From contig CALEKY010000139.1 of the NCBI GenBank assembly GCA_937902995.1, forward strand, positions 50,127 through 114,126: DNA of 64,000 nt. Direction: 5' to 3'. Shown here one piece after another: positions 9,073 through 17,366 of this stretch (position 1 is its first letter; each line of letters starts with the position of its first letter). The stretch comes from an uncultured Sinobacteraceae bacterium. Its GTDB lineage: Bacteria > Pseudomonadota > Gammaproteobacteria > Steroidobacterales > Steroidobacteraceae. Under the pieces are notes generated by a model. The model searched no databases, was not told where the DNA came from, and was given only the letters and a program-made list of their open reading frames with translations. The position numbers and the translations under genes are program-made.

Positions 9073-10191
9073 ATGAGCATCGAAGCCACTTCCGCTTCCT
9101 CGACCGCGACAACGACTCAGCAGTACGTTCCGCGCAAGATCGACGAGTACCTGAAAGAGGTGCTGGCCAAGAACGGCTCGGACCTGCATTTCATCGCGAA
9201 CGAACCGCCGCGCATCCGGCTATATGGCGAGCTGCAGATCCTGCGCAACGAGATCCTGAGCCCGGCATTCGTCGAAGAAGCGCTGCGGGAGATCATGCCG
9301 CGCGCCGCACAGCAGCGCCTGGAAGAAAAGCACGGCGCCGACTTCGCATACATCATCCCAGGAGTATCGCGCTTTCGTGTGAACGTCATGCGCCACCTCT
9401 ACGGGCTCGGCTGCGTCTGCCGCGCAATCCCGTCGAAGGCCCTGACGCTCGACCAGCTGGGCGTGCCCGATGCCGTCCGCAACCTCTGTAAGGTGAACAA
9501 TGGTCTGATCCTCGTGACGGGCAAGACCGGATCGGGTAAGTCGACGACGCTCGCCGCGATGATCGACGACATGAACTCGCGACTCAAAGGCCACATCCTC
9601 ACGATCGAGGATCCCATCGAGTTCATCCACCAGCGCAAGAACTGCCTGATCAGCCAGCGCGAGATCGGCACGCACAGCCCGTCGTTTGCAGAGGCGCTGC
9701 ACTCGGCTCTGCGCGAAGACCCCGACGTCATCCTCGTCGGCGAGTTGCGCGACTACGAAACGATGAGCATCGCCGTGACGGCTGCCGAGATGGGCATTCT
9801 CGTCATGGGCACGCTGCACACGAACGGCGCTGCCGCGACGATCGATCGCATGGTCAATGCGTTCCCGGCCGACAAACAATCGCACGTGCGCGTTATGCTC
9901 TCGACTTCGCTCCGCGGCGTCATCTCGCAGCAGCTCATTCCGCGCGCCGGCAAGCCCGGCCGTGTGGCTGCGCACGAAATTCTGGTGAACACCCCCGCGG
10001 TCGCGAACCTCATTCGCCAAGGCAAGCTCGACCAGCTCGAAAACGCCATGCAAAGCGGCGCCGCCTACGGCATGCGCCTCATGGACACGGCCATTCAGGA
10101 ATTGCTGGACAAGGGCATCATCAGCGGCAAGGAAGCCTATAAGAAGGCCATCAACAAGGCGAAGTTCGAAGCGGTCAAAGACATAGGCTGA
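9073..10191 (+). CDS. PilT-family type IV pilus retraction ATPase (second copy)
   Basis: A 372-residue PilT/PilU-type ATPase with SDLHFIANEPPRIR, Walker A GKTGSGKSTT, LTIEDPIEFIHQ, Walker B DPDVILVGELRDYET and GILVMGTLHTNGAAATIDR. The C-terminal AVANLIRQGK resembles the AIRNLIRE motif better than the first copy does. An N-terminal extension of about 20 Ser/Thr-rich residues precedes the core. Two PilT-like paralogues in tandem recall pilT-pilU. The last Gly codon and the TGA stop are supplied by the first unit of a GGCTGAA heptad array. Confidence 0.9.
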   Translation: MSIEATSASSTATTTQQYVPRKIDEYLKEVLAKNGSDLHFIANEPPRIRLYGELQILRNEILSPAFVEEALREIMPRAAQQRLEEKHGADFAYIIPGVSRFRVNVMRHLYGLGCVCRAIPSKALTLDQLGVPDAVRNLCKVNNGLILVTGKTGSGKSTTLAAMIDDMNSRLKGHILTIEDPIEFIHQRKNCLISQREIGTHSPSFAEALHSALREDPDVILVGELRDYETMSIAVTAAEMGILVMGTLHTNGAAATIDRMVNAFPADKQSHVRVMLSTSLRGVISQQLIPRAGKPGRVAAHEILVNTPAVANLIRQGKLDQLENAMQSGAAYGMRLMDTAIQELLDKGIISGKEAYKKAINKAKFEAVKDIG

Positions 10192-10251
10192 AGGCTGAAG
10201 ACTGAAGGCTGAAGGCTGAAGGCTGAAGGAAGAAGCGCGCAGGCGCGCGCG
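10186..10251 (+). repeat. heptad array (GGCTGAA class) plus GC palindrome
   Basis: Six consecutive 7-nt units, five GGCTGAA and one GACTGAA, occupy 10186-10227 and overlap the stop codon of the pilT-like gene. A GCGCGC-rich palindromic stretch follows up to about 10251. The arrangement matches the module at 2855-2903. Confidence 0.88.
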
Positions 10252-10326
10252 TTCTGGCCGTAGCCCGGCGCCCTTCTAACCGGCCGCGCGAGCCCTTGGC
10301 GCGGACGAGTCACGATCACCCCGGCG

Positions 10327-10335
10327 TGGCATAAT
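10327..10335 (+). promoter_or_regulatory. candidate extended -10 promoter for metG
   Basis: TGGCATAAT matches an extended -10 with one mismatch. It ends 17 bp before the metG start codon, giving a very short leader. The same string precedes the HEAT-kinase region. No clear -35 was seen. Confidence 0.4.
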
Positions 10336-10352
10336 TTCCGCCCTTTTCGCCG

Positions 10353-12434
10353 ATGTTCAGCGCGCCGATGCCCCGTCATCTCTTCGTTACGACTGCCCTG
10401 CCCTACGCGAACGGCCCGTTCCATATCGGGCACATCATGGAATACATCCAGGCGGATATCTGGGTGCGCTTCCAGCGAATGATCGGCAATCGCGTGCATT
10501 TCGTCGGCGCCGACGACGCGCACGGCGCACCCATCATGCTCAAGGCGGAAGCCGAAGGCATCACGCCCGAAGAGCTCGTCGCGCGCATCGCTGCGGATCG
10601 GCCGAAGTACTTGAACGGCTTCCACATCTCGTTCGATCACTGGCATTCGACACACTCTCCCGAGAACACCGAGCTGTCGACCGACATTTATTTGAAGCTC
10701 AAGGAAGCGGGCTTGATCTACGTGAAGCCCGTCGAGCAATTCTTCGATCCGGTGAAGCAGATGTTCCTCGCCGATCGGTACATCAAAGGCGAGTGCCCGA
10801 ACTGTCACGCAAAGGACCAGTACGGCGATGCCTGCGAGGTCTGCAGCAGCGTCTATTCGCCCACGGATCTCATCAATCCCTACTCGACGCTGACCGGCGC
10901 GACGCCGGTGCGCAAGACCTCGGATCACTACTTCTTCAAGCTGTCCGATCCGAAATGCGTCGAGTTCATGACGCAATGGGTCGGCACGCCCGACCGCCTG
11001 CAATCGGCGGTGGCGAACAAAGCGCGCGAATGGCTGACCGGCAAAGGCGACCGGCCGCTTGGCGACTGGGACATTTCGCGCGATGCGCCCTACTTCGGCA
11101 TCCCGATGCCGGATGTTCCCGGTAAGTACTTCTACGTTTGGCTGGATGCGCCGATCGGCTATCTCGCCTCGCTCAAGAATTACTTCGATTCCGGTAAGGC
11201 GCGCGCGAACGGCGAGCCGCGCAGCTTCGCTGAATTCTTGGCGGCGCCTGACACCGAGCAGATTCATTTCATCGGCAAGGACATCATCTATTTCCACACC
11301 CTGTTCTGGCCGGCGATGCTGCATTTCTCGGGCCGCAAGGTCCCCGATCACGTGTACGTGCACGGATTCATCACCGTCTCCGGCGCGAAGATGTCGAAGT
11401 CCCGCGGCACCGGCATCAGTCCGCTGCGCTATCTCGACATCGGCATGAATCCGGAATGGCTGCGCTACTACATCGCGGCCAAGCTCAACAGCAACGTCGA
11501 GGACATCGACTTCAATCCGGAAGATTTCATCGCCCGCGTCAACAGCGACCTGGTCGGCAAGTACGTCAACATCGCGAGCCGCACCGCCGGGTTCATCACC
11601 AAGCGTTTCGAGGGCAAGCTCGGATCGCCCGGCCATGGCAGCGAATTGCTGCAAGGCTTGATCGCCGCCGGCGAGACGATCGCGCGGTATTACGAGGAGC
11701 GCGAATTCGGCAAGGCGCTGCGCGAGATCATGGAATGGGCCGACAAGGCCAACGCCTATATCGCCGAACACGCTCCCTGGGAGCTGGCCAAGAATTCCGC
11801 GAACGACGCCCGACTCCTCGATGTGTGCTCGGTGAGCGTGAACGTCTTCCGCCTGCTCACGATCTACTTGAAGCCCGTGCTGCCGAAGCTCGCCGCGGAC
11901 GTCGAACGATTCTTGAACGTCGAGTCGCTGACCTGGGCTGATGCGAAATCGCTCCTGCCCGAAGGACATCGCATCAATCCGTATGCGCATCTCATGACGC
12001 GCGTGGACGCGAAACAGATCGACAAACTGTTCGAGCCGCCGGCGGAATCGAAGCCGCAAGCCTCGAGCCCCAAGTCCCAAGCGCCGAGCCCCGCGCCCCA
12101 AGCCGCGAGCGAAGTCACCATCGACGAGTTCGCGAAACTCGACATCCGGATCGCCAAGATCCTGGCGGCCGAACACGTCGAAGGCGCGGACAAGCTGCTC
12201 AAGCTGACCGTGGACATCGGCGATGCGCAGCGCACGGTGTTCGCCGGCATTCGCTCGGCGTATGAACCGGAGCAGCTCGTCGGCCGTTTGACGGTCGTGC
12301 TCGCGAATCTGAAGCCGCGCAAGATGCGCTTCGGCACGTCCGAAGGCATGGTGCTCGCCGCAGGTCCGGGCGGCAAAGACATTTTCTTGTTGTCGCCCGA
12401 CAGCGGCGCGCAACCTGGAATGAAGGTGAAATGA
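10353..12434 (+). CDS. metG: methionyl-tRNA synthetase
   Basis: MetG charges tRNA-Met. The 693-residue protein has the class I signature PFHIGHIMEYIQADI (HIGH), the zinc knuckle CPNCHAKD...CEVC, KMSKSRGTG (KMSKS), the anticodon-binding helical domain and a C-terminal tRNA-binding domain beginning EVTIDEFAKLDIRIAKIL. The start could equally be the internal Met at 10368 (MPRHLFVTTALPYANG). The linker before the C-terminal domain (residues about 568-586, rich in Ser, Pro, Ala, Gln) is encoded by eight tandem heptads at 12056-12111, which is unusual. It precedes the rsx operon by 76 bp, a common neighbourhood. Confidence 0.97.
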   Translation: MFSAPMPRHLFVTTALPYANGPFHIGHIMEYIQADIWVRFQRMIGNRVHFVGADDAHGAPIMLKAEAEGITPEELVARIAADRPKYLNGFHISFDHWHSTHSPENTELSTDIYLKLKEAGLIYVKPVEQFFDPVKQMFLADRYIKGECPNCHAKDQYGDACEVCSSVYSPTDLINPYSTLTGATPVRKTSDHYFFKLSDPKCVEFMTQWVGTPDRLQSAVANKAREWLTGKGDRPLGDWDISRDAPYFGIPMPDVPGKYFYVWLDAPIGYLASLKNYFDSGKARANGEPRSFAEFLAAPDTEQIHFIGKDIIYFHTLFWPAMLHFSGRKVPDHVYVHGFITVSGAKMSKSRGTGISPLRYLDIGMNPEWLRYYIAAKLNSNVEDIDFNPEDFIARVNSDLVGKYVNIASRTAGFITKRFEGKLGSPGHGSELLQGLIAAGETIARYYEEREFGKALREIMEWADKANAYIAEHAPWELAKNSANDARLLDVCSVSVNVFRLLTIYLKPVLPKLAADVERFLNVESLTWADAKSLLPEGHRINPYAHLMTRVDAKQIDKLFEPPAESKPQASSPKSQAPSPAPQAASEVTIDEFAKLDIRIAKILAAEHVEGADKLLKLTVDIGDAQRTVFAGIRSAYEPEQLVGRLTVVLANLKPRKMRFGTSEGMVLAAGPGGKDIFLLSPDSGAQPGMKVK
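12056..12111 (+). repeat. heptad array inside metG (CGAGCCC class)
   Basis: Eight 7-nt units of the CCAAGCC/CCGAGCC type lie in frame within metG and encode a Ser/Pro/Ala/Gln linker between the anticodon-binding and C-terminal tRNA-binding domains. The unit type is the same as the right arm at 7787-7821. This strand has no stop codon in any frame of the unit, so the array can sit in a coding region. Confidence 0.85.
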
Positions 12435-12510
12435 CCGGAACATCGACCGGCAGCACGAGCGGTCCGTAACCGCTCGGGCTGTCGGTTGTCACTGCGAGCA
12501 ACGAGACGCC

Positions 12511-13083
12511 ATGTCTTCCCTGCTGCTCATCGTGCTCAGTGCCGTGCTCATCAGCCACTTTGCGTTGACGAGCGTGCCGGCATTGAAGCCCTTCGTTCGT
12601 ACCGACGGGTTCGATGCAGCGCTCGGCCTGGCGATCGCAGTGCTCGTTTGCACGAGCGTCGCCGCGCCCCTGTGTTTCTTGATGCGCCGCTTCGTGCTGC
12701 AACCGCTCGATTTGCTGCACTTGGAATACCTGCTGTTCGTCGTATCCATCATGATCATCGCGCAGCTCGTGCGGCTTGCTCTCGAGCGGCACGGACGATG
12801 GATACCGACAGGCCCGGCGCTGTTCGCGATCTTGACCGGCAATAGTGCAATCTTGGGCACCGCGCTGCTCGTTCCGACGCGGGAATCGTTCTGGGAATCC
12901 GTTTGGCTCGGGCTCGGCGTCGGCGGAAGCTTTGCCGTTTTGATGTTGTGTTTTACGACGCTGCAAGCTCGGTTGCGCCATGCACCGATCGCCGTTTCGT
13001 TTCGCGGAGCGCCGCTTGCGCTCATCACGGCCGGCATCATGGCGTTGGCCCTAATGGGTTTCACCGGTCTGATCGCCGAATGA
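12511..13083 (+). CDS. rsxA: Rsx/Rnf electron transport complex subunit A, lacking both cluster cysteines
   Basis: A 190-residue membrane protein with six predicted helices that aligns along its length with E. coli RsxA. Family members use two Cys (in LGLCPF and TTNCAVLG), with two from RsxE, to bind an intramembrane [2Fe-2S] cluster. Here the matching positions read VPALKPF (Lys) and TGNSAILG (Ser), so both ligands are gone. The C-terminal SFRGAPLALITAGIMALALMGFTGL is well conserved. It is the first gene of rsxABCDGE-nth, with one base before rsxB. Confidence 0.88.
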   Translation: MSSLLLIVLSAVLISHFALTSVPALKPFVRTDGFDAALGLAIAVLVCTSVAAPLCFLMRRFVLQPLDLLHLEYLLFVVSIMIIAQLVRLALERHGRWIPTGPALFAILTGNSAILGTALLVPTRESFWESVWLGLGVGGSFAVLMLCFTTLQARLRHAPIAVSFRGAPLALITAGIMALALMGFTGLIAE

Positions 13084-13084
13084 G

Positions 13085-13609
13085 ATGCTAGTCGCCACGC
13101 TCATCAGCGCAGTCTTCGCCGCCGCACTCGCGAGCGTCCTGCTACGAACTACACCGCGCGAAATTGCACGCGAACGCCTGATCGAGGCAGTCAACGCCGT
13201 CCTTCCGCAGACACAATGCGGCCGTTGCACCTTCTCCGGCTGCAAACCGTATGCGACCGCGCTCGTCGATGGGGTTGCCGACATCAATCATTGCCCGCCG
13301 GGCGGTAATGCCACTGCCCGCTTGCTCGCCGACCTGCTGAATCGGCCCTACAAGCCGGTCGATCCGCAATTCGGCGTCACGCCGGCGCAGCCCATGGTGG
13401 CGTGGATCGACGAAGAGGCGTGCATCGGCTGCACGAAATGCATTCAAGCGTGCCCGGTCGACGCCATTGTCGGCGCGTCGAAGTTCATGCACACGGTCAT
13501 CGCGGCGCAATGCACGGGATGCGAGCTCTGCATTCCGCCCTGCCCGGTCGACTGCATTCATTTGCGGCCGACCGCCGACGTCCCCAGGACGGCGCACTCG
13601 GCATCATGA
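13085..13609 (+). CDS. rsxB: Rsx/Rnf electron transport complex subunit B (ferredoxin-like)
   Basis: RsxB is a membrane-anchored multi-cluster ferredoxin. The 174 residues comprise an N-terminal anchor helix, the 4Fe-4S segment QTQCGRCTFSGCKPY with a distal Cys in NHCPPGG, and two ferredoxin motifs CIGCTKCIQACPVDAIVGA and CTGCELCIPPCPVDCI. All cluster ligands are present, unlike in RsxA and RsxE. The C-terminal tail is shorter than in E. coli. The stop overlaps the rsxC start as ATGA. Confidence 0.95.
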   Translation: MLVATLISAVFAAALASVLLRTTPREIARERLIEAVNAVLPQTQCGRCTFSGCKPYATALVDGVADINHCPPGGNATARLLADLLNRPYKPVDPQFGVTPAQPMVAWIDEEACIGCTKCIQACPVDAIVGASKFMHTVIAAQCTGCELCIPPCPVDCIHLRPTADVPRTAHSAS

Positions 13610-15054
13610 CGACACGCGCGCTCACCCGAGGCGGGCTCAAGCTCGACACCCACAAGCGGCGCTCGACGACGCACCCGTTGCGTGCTGCGACGACGCCCGA
13701 AGTGCTCGTGCTCTCCGTCGATCAGCACGCCGGTTCGCCTGCGGTACCCATCGTAAAACCCGGCGACCGAGTTCTACGCGGCCAACCGATTGCCGAACCC
13801 GGCCACGGTGTGAGTGCATGGCTTCACTCGCCGGTTTCCGGAATCGTGCGAACCATCGAGCCGCGGCCGTCCGCACTGCATCGCGATCCGTCGGTTTGCA
13901 TTGTGATCGAGAACGACGGTGCGAATCGGGTCTTTGAGGGCCAACCGCAACCGCGAGACGACTCTCCACAGGCACTCCGCGAACACATCGCGCGTGGCGG
14001 CATCGTTGGACTCGGCGGAGCAATTTTTCCGACGGGACCGAAACTTCTGCGCGCACCTGAGCGCAATGCGCATCTCATCGTGAACGGCGCGGAATGCGAA
14101 CCTTGGATCAGCTGCGACGACATGCTGATGCGCGAACGCGCGGACCAAGTCATCTCCGGCGCCGAAATCGTCTGCCGCGCGCTTCAGGCAGAGCGCTGCA
14201 CGATTGCCGTCGAGGATGACATGACCGAAGCAGCGCAAGCCCTACGCGCGGCGGCAAAACAATCGAAGATCGTTCCTGAGATCGTCACGGTACCGAGCAT
14301 CTATCCCGCGGGCGGCGAGCGCCAGCTCATTACCGCACTGACCGGTCATGAAGTGCCCTCAGGCAAACTGCCGCAGGACATCGGCGTCGTGTGTCAGAAC
14401 GTCGGCACGGTTGCGGCCGTCGCGCGCTGGATTCGCGACGGCGAGCCGTTGATCAGCCGCATCGTGACGGTCACGGGCAGCGCAACGAAGGATCCTGCGA
14501 ACCTCGAGGTCTTGCTGGGCACGCCGATTGCGACGCTCATCGCCGATTGCGGCGGCTATGCCGCTCAACCTGCCCGCTTGATCATGGGCGGCACCATGAT
14601 GGGCGTCGCGCTCGATCATGATCGACACGTCGTCGTGAAAGGCACGAACTGCATCGTCGCCGCAACACATGAAGACTTGGAGCCGCCAGGTCCCGAGATG
14701 CCTTGCATCCGCTGCGGTGCCTGCGCCGAGGTCTGTCCTGCGTTCTTGCTGCCGCAGCAACTGCATCGATACGTGCTCGCCGGCGAGCTCGAAAACCTCG
14801 ACCGTTACGGCCTCATCGATTGCATCGAATGCGGATGTTGCGATTACGTCTGCCCGAGCCAAATTCCGCTCGTAGAACGCTTTCGTGCCGCCAAACCTGA
14901 GCTCGTGCGTTATCTGGACATGCGCGGGATGGCGCCGCTGGCAAGAGCAAGCTACGAAGCACGCGAGGCACGACTCGCCCGGCTCGAGGCGGAACGGCAA
15001 GCACAGCTCGCCGAGAAGCGTCGGGCGCTCGCGAGCAAGTTCAAGAACTCATGA
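13606..15054 (+). CDS. rsxC: Rsx/Rnf electron transport complex subunit C
   Basis: RsxC is the peripheral NADH/FMN subunit with two 4Fe-4S clusters. In 482 residues it shows GGAIFPTGPKLLRAP, VNGAECEPWISCDD, VCQNVGTVAAV and two cluster motifs, CIRCGACAEVCP and CIECGCCDYVCP. The long Ala/Gln-rich C-terminal extension of the E. coli protein is absent; only a short Arg/Glu/Ala-rich tail remains. It overlaps rsxB and rsxD by 4 bp each, so translation is coupled. Confidence 0.96.
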   Translation: MTTRALTRGGLKLDTHKRRSTTHPLRAATTPEVLVLSVDQHAGSPAVPIVKPGDRVLRGQPIAEPGHGVSAWLHSPVSGIVRTIEPRPSALHRDPSVCIVIENDGANRVFEGQPQPRDDSPQALREHIARGGIVGLGGAIFPTGPKLLRAPERNAHLIVNGAECEPWISCDDMLMRERADQVISGAEIVCRALQAERCTIAVEDDMTEAAQALRAAAKQSKIVPEIVTVPSIYPAGGERQLITALTGHEVPSGKLPQDIGVVCQNVGTVAAVARWIRDGEPLISRIVTVTGSATKDPANLEVLLGTPIATLIADCGGYAAQPARLIMGGTMMGVALDHDRHVVVKGTNCIVAATHEDLEPPGPEMPCIRCGACAEVCPAFLLPQQLHRYVLAGELENLDRYGLIDCIECGCCDYVCPSQIPLVERFRAAKPELVRYLDMRGMAPLARASYEAREARLARLEAERQAQLAEKRRALASKFKNS

Positions 15055-16106
15055 TCGAGACGCTCAACACGCAGCTGCCCACGTCGCAGCCGCCGCACAC
15101 CGTCGCGCCGAATAGCGTCGGCCGTGTGATGCGCCTCGTGCTGCTCGCACTCGCGCCTGCGATTCTCTTGCATGCGGTGTTCTTCGGCGTCGGCATCCTC
15201 GTGCAAGTACTGCTCGCCGTTGCATCGGCGATAGCGGCCGAGTACGTCGCGCTGCGCCTCCGCCGCCAGCCCGTACGGAAGTATTTGTTCGACGGCAGCG
15301 CGTTGATCACCGCCGTACTGATCGCGATGTGTTTGCCGTCGCTCGCACCCTGGTGGTTGGTCGTGAGCGGCACTGCATTCGGCATTCTGGTCGCGAAACA
15401 CCTTTACGGAGGGCTCGGGTCGAACGTGTTCAATCCCGCTATGGTCGGCTACGCCGTGCTGCTCGTATCGTTTCCCGTGCAACTCACTCGATGGCCGTCG
15501 CCGGACGTCGCCGGTTTGGCCACGATAGATCTGACGCTCCTCGATACGCTACGCACGATTTTCGTCGGCTCGCTGCCCCCCGGCACGACTTGGGATGCCG
15601 TCACTTCACCGACACCGCTCGATGCCGTACGCAGCGGACTCCAAGGCGGATTCACGCTGCGAGAAATTCAAGCCTCGCCGACGTTCGGTCTGGTCGGCGG
15701 CCGCGGATGGGAATGGATCAATCTGGCGGTGCTCGCCGGCGGTGTGTGGTTGCTCGTCCTCAAGATCATCCGTTGGCACATCCCGGTCGCCGTGCTCGCG
15801 GGACTCGCGATGCCTGCGGCGATCATGCACGCGATCGACCCCGGCAGCTATGCGGGTGCCTTCTTTCATTTGACGGCCGGCGCGAGCATGCTCGGCGCGT
15901 TCTTCATCGCCACCGATCCCGTATCGGCGGCAACGACCGAGCGCGGAAAGCTCATCTACGGATTCGGCATCGGCTTCATTGCTTATGTGATCCGCACCTG
16001 GGGCGGCTATCCCGACGGGATGGCATTCGCGGTGTTGCTCATGAATCTCGCCGTGCCGCTGATCGATCGTTACACGGTACCGCGCATCTATGGCCGCGAA
16101 ACCTGA
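15051..16106 (+). CDS. rsxD: Rsx/Rnf electron transport complex subunit D
   Basis: RsxD is an integral membrane subunit with covalently bound FMN. The 351-residue protein contains YGGLGSNVFNPAMVGY, and TSPTPLD, which aligns with the QATPLD segment whose Thr carries FMN in the family. It continues with ASMLGAFFIATDPVSA and RTWGGYPDGMAFAVLLMNLAVPLID. It overlaps rsxC by 4 bp and rsxG by 17 bp. Confidence 0.96.
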   Translation: MIETLNTQLPTSQPPHTVAPNSVGRVMRLVLLALAPAILLHAVFFGVGILVQVLLAVASAIAAEYVALRLRRQPVRKYLFDGSALITAVLIAMCLPSLAPWWLVVSGTAFGILVAKHLYGGLGSNVFNPAMVGYAVLLVSFPVQLTRWPSPDVAGLATIDLTLLDTLRTIFVGSLPPGTTWDAVTSPTPLDAVRSGLQGGFTLREIQASPTFGLVGGRGWEWINLAVLAGGVWLLVLKIIRWHIPVAVLAGLAMPAAIMHAIDPGSYAGAFFHLTAGASMLGAFFIATDPVSAATTERGKLIYGFGIGFIAYVIRTWGGYPDGMAFAVLLMNLAVPLIDRYTVPRIYGRET

Positions 16107-16746
16107 ACGCACGATTTCCCGCGAGCGCATCGTCGGCGCAGCGGCGATCGTTCTCGTCGCCATCGCTGCGGCCATCGCCTTGAGCATGCTCGATCGCGCA
16201 ACGCAAGCGCGCATCGAGCGCAATGCCCAGCAATGGATTCTCGAACGCTTGAACCAGCTCGTGCCCGCACAAGAACGGGACAACGATATCCTGGCCGATA
16301 CGGTGTACGCCCGCTCCCCCGAACTGCTCGGCACCTCGCGGCCGGTGACGATTTATCGGGCACGCAAAGCGGGCCAGCCCGTTGCCGTCATCCTGCACAC
16401 AATCGCGCCAGACGGATATCGCGGTCCGATCGAGCTCCTCGTCGCAATCGACGTCGAAGGACGACTGCTCGGCGTCGAAGTCCTGCGCCATCAGGAAACA
16501 CCGGGGCTCGGCGATCAATTCCGTAACCGTAACAGCGATTGGCTGCCGAAGTTTCGCGGACGGTCCCTCGACGATCCGCCTCAGCAGCGCTGGGCGGTGC
16601 GCAACGACGGCGGCGATTTCGATGCCTTCACAGGCGCAACGATTACGCCGCGCGCCATTGTCAAAGCCGTGCGCCGCGCGCTCGAGTTTCATCGCGCCAA
16701 GCGCGAGGTCCTGTTCGCCGCCGAACCAGGAAGCATAATCCGCTGA
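16090..16746 (+). CDS. rsxG: Rsx/Rnf electron transport complex subunit G
   Basis: RsxG has one N-terminal membrane helix (residues about 14-35) and a periplasmic FMN-binding domain. The 218 residues include RHQETPGLGDQ and the flavinylation motif DAFTGATITPRAIVKAV, in which the Thr of GAT should carry FMN. Both are intact. The start lies within the rsxD 3' end, and the stop shares a base with the rsxE ATG. Confidence 0.95.
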   Translation: MAAKPERTISRERIVGAAAIVLVAIAAAIALSMLDRATQARIERNAQQWILERLNQLVPAQERDNDILADTVYARSPELLGTSRPVTIYRARKAGQPVAVILHTIAPDGYRGPIELLVAIDVEGRLLGVEVLRHQETPGLGDQFRNRNSDWLPKFRGRSLDDPPQQRWAVRNDGGDFDAFTGATITPRAIVKAVRRALEFHRAKREVLFAAEPGSIIR

Positions 16747-17366
16747 TGCAAAACGAGCCGCAAATCTCGACCGCCCCTGAAGCACCGCGCGATGTGCTGG
16801 CGCTGATCGCGCTCTGCCCGCTGCTTGCGGTCAGCGACACGATCCCCAATGCCTTTGCAGCGGGCATTGCCATGCTCGTCGTCGCCATCGGCTCGACGGC
16901 GATCGCCGGCATTCTGCCGCGCTGGCTCGACGGGGAGCTCGGCTTCGCAGCGCTCGCACTCATCGTCACGACAGTGGTGACAGCCATCTCGCTCGCCACG
17001 CACGCGTGGCTGCCCGGCACCTACGATTCGCTCGGCATCTTTCTGCCGCTCATCGTCACCAACGTACTCTTGATCGTGCAGGCGACACGCGCGACGCCGA
17101 CGCGCGCGCTTACCACAGCCGCAACGACGGCGGCATTCGTGTTCGGAACGATGCTCACGCTAGGGATCGGGCGCGAGATCGTCGGGCGAGGATCGGTGCT
17201 TCGCGACTCGCAGCGGATGTTCGGCGATTGGGCCGCAGGGCTCCACCAACAGCTTTTTCGCGAAGACATGGGCTTCCTGCTCGGGGTCCTCCCGCCGGGC
17301 GCGTTCATTGCCCTTGGTCTATTGTTCGCGTTCGTCAAATGGCTGCGCCGAATAAAACAACGATGA
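16746..17366 (+). CDS. rsxE: Rsx/Rnf electron transport complex subunit E, one cluster cysteine missing
   Basis: A 206-residue membrane subunit homologous to E. coli RsxE: ALCPLLAVSDTIPNA, YDSLGIFLPLIVTN, and FLLGVLPPGAFIALGLL near the C-terminus. The first conserved Cys (ALCPLL) is kept, but the second, normally in LIVTNCIV, is Val (LIVTNVLLI). With the two losses in RsxA, only one of the four ligands of the RsxA/E [2Fe-2S] cluster remains. The start follows rsxG directly, and the stop overlaps nth by ATGA. Confidence 0.92.
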   Translation: MQNEPQISTAPEAPRDVLALIALCPLLAVSDTIPNAFAAGIAMLVVAIGSTAIAGILPRWLDGELGFAALALIVTTVVTAISLATHAWLPGTYDSLGIFLPLIVTNVLLIVQATRATPTRALTTAATTAAFVFGTMLTLGIGREIVGRGSVLRDSQRMFGDWAAGLHQQLFREDMGFLLGVLPPGAFIALGLLFAFVKWLRRIKQR

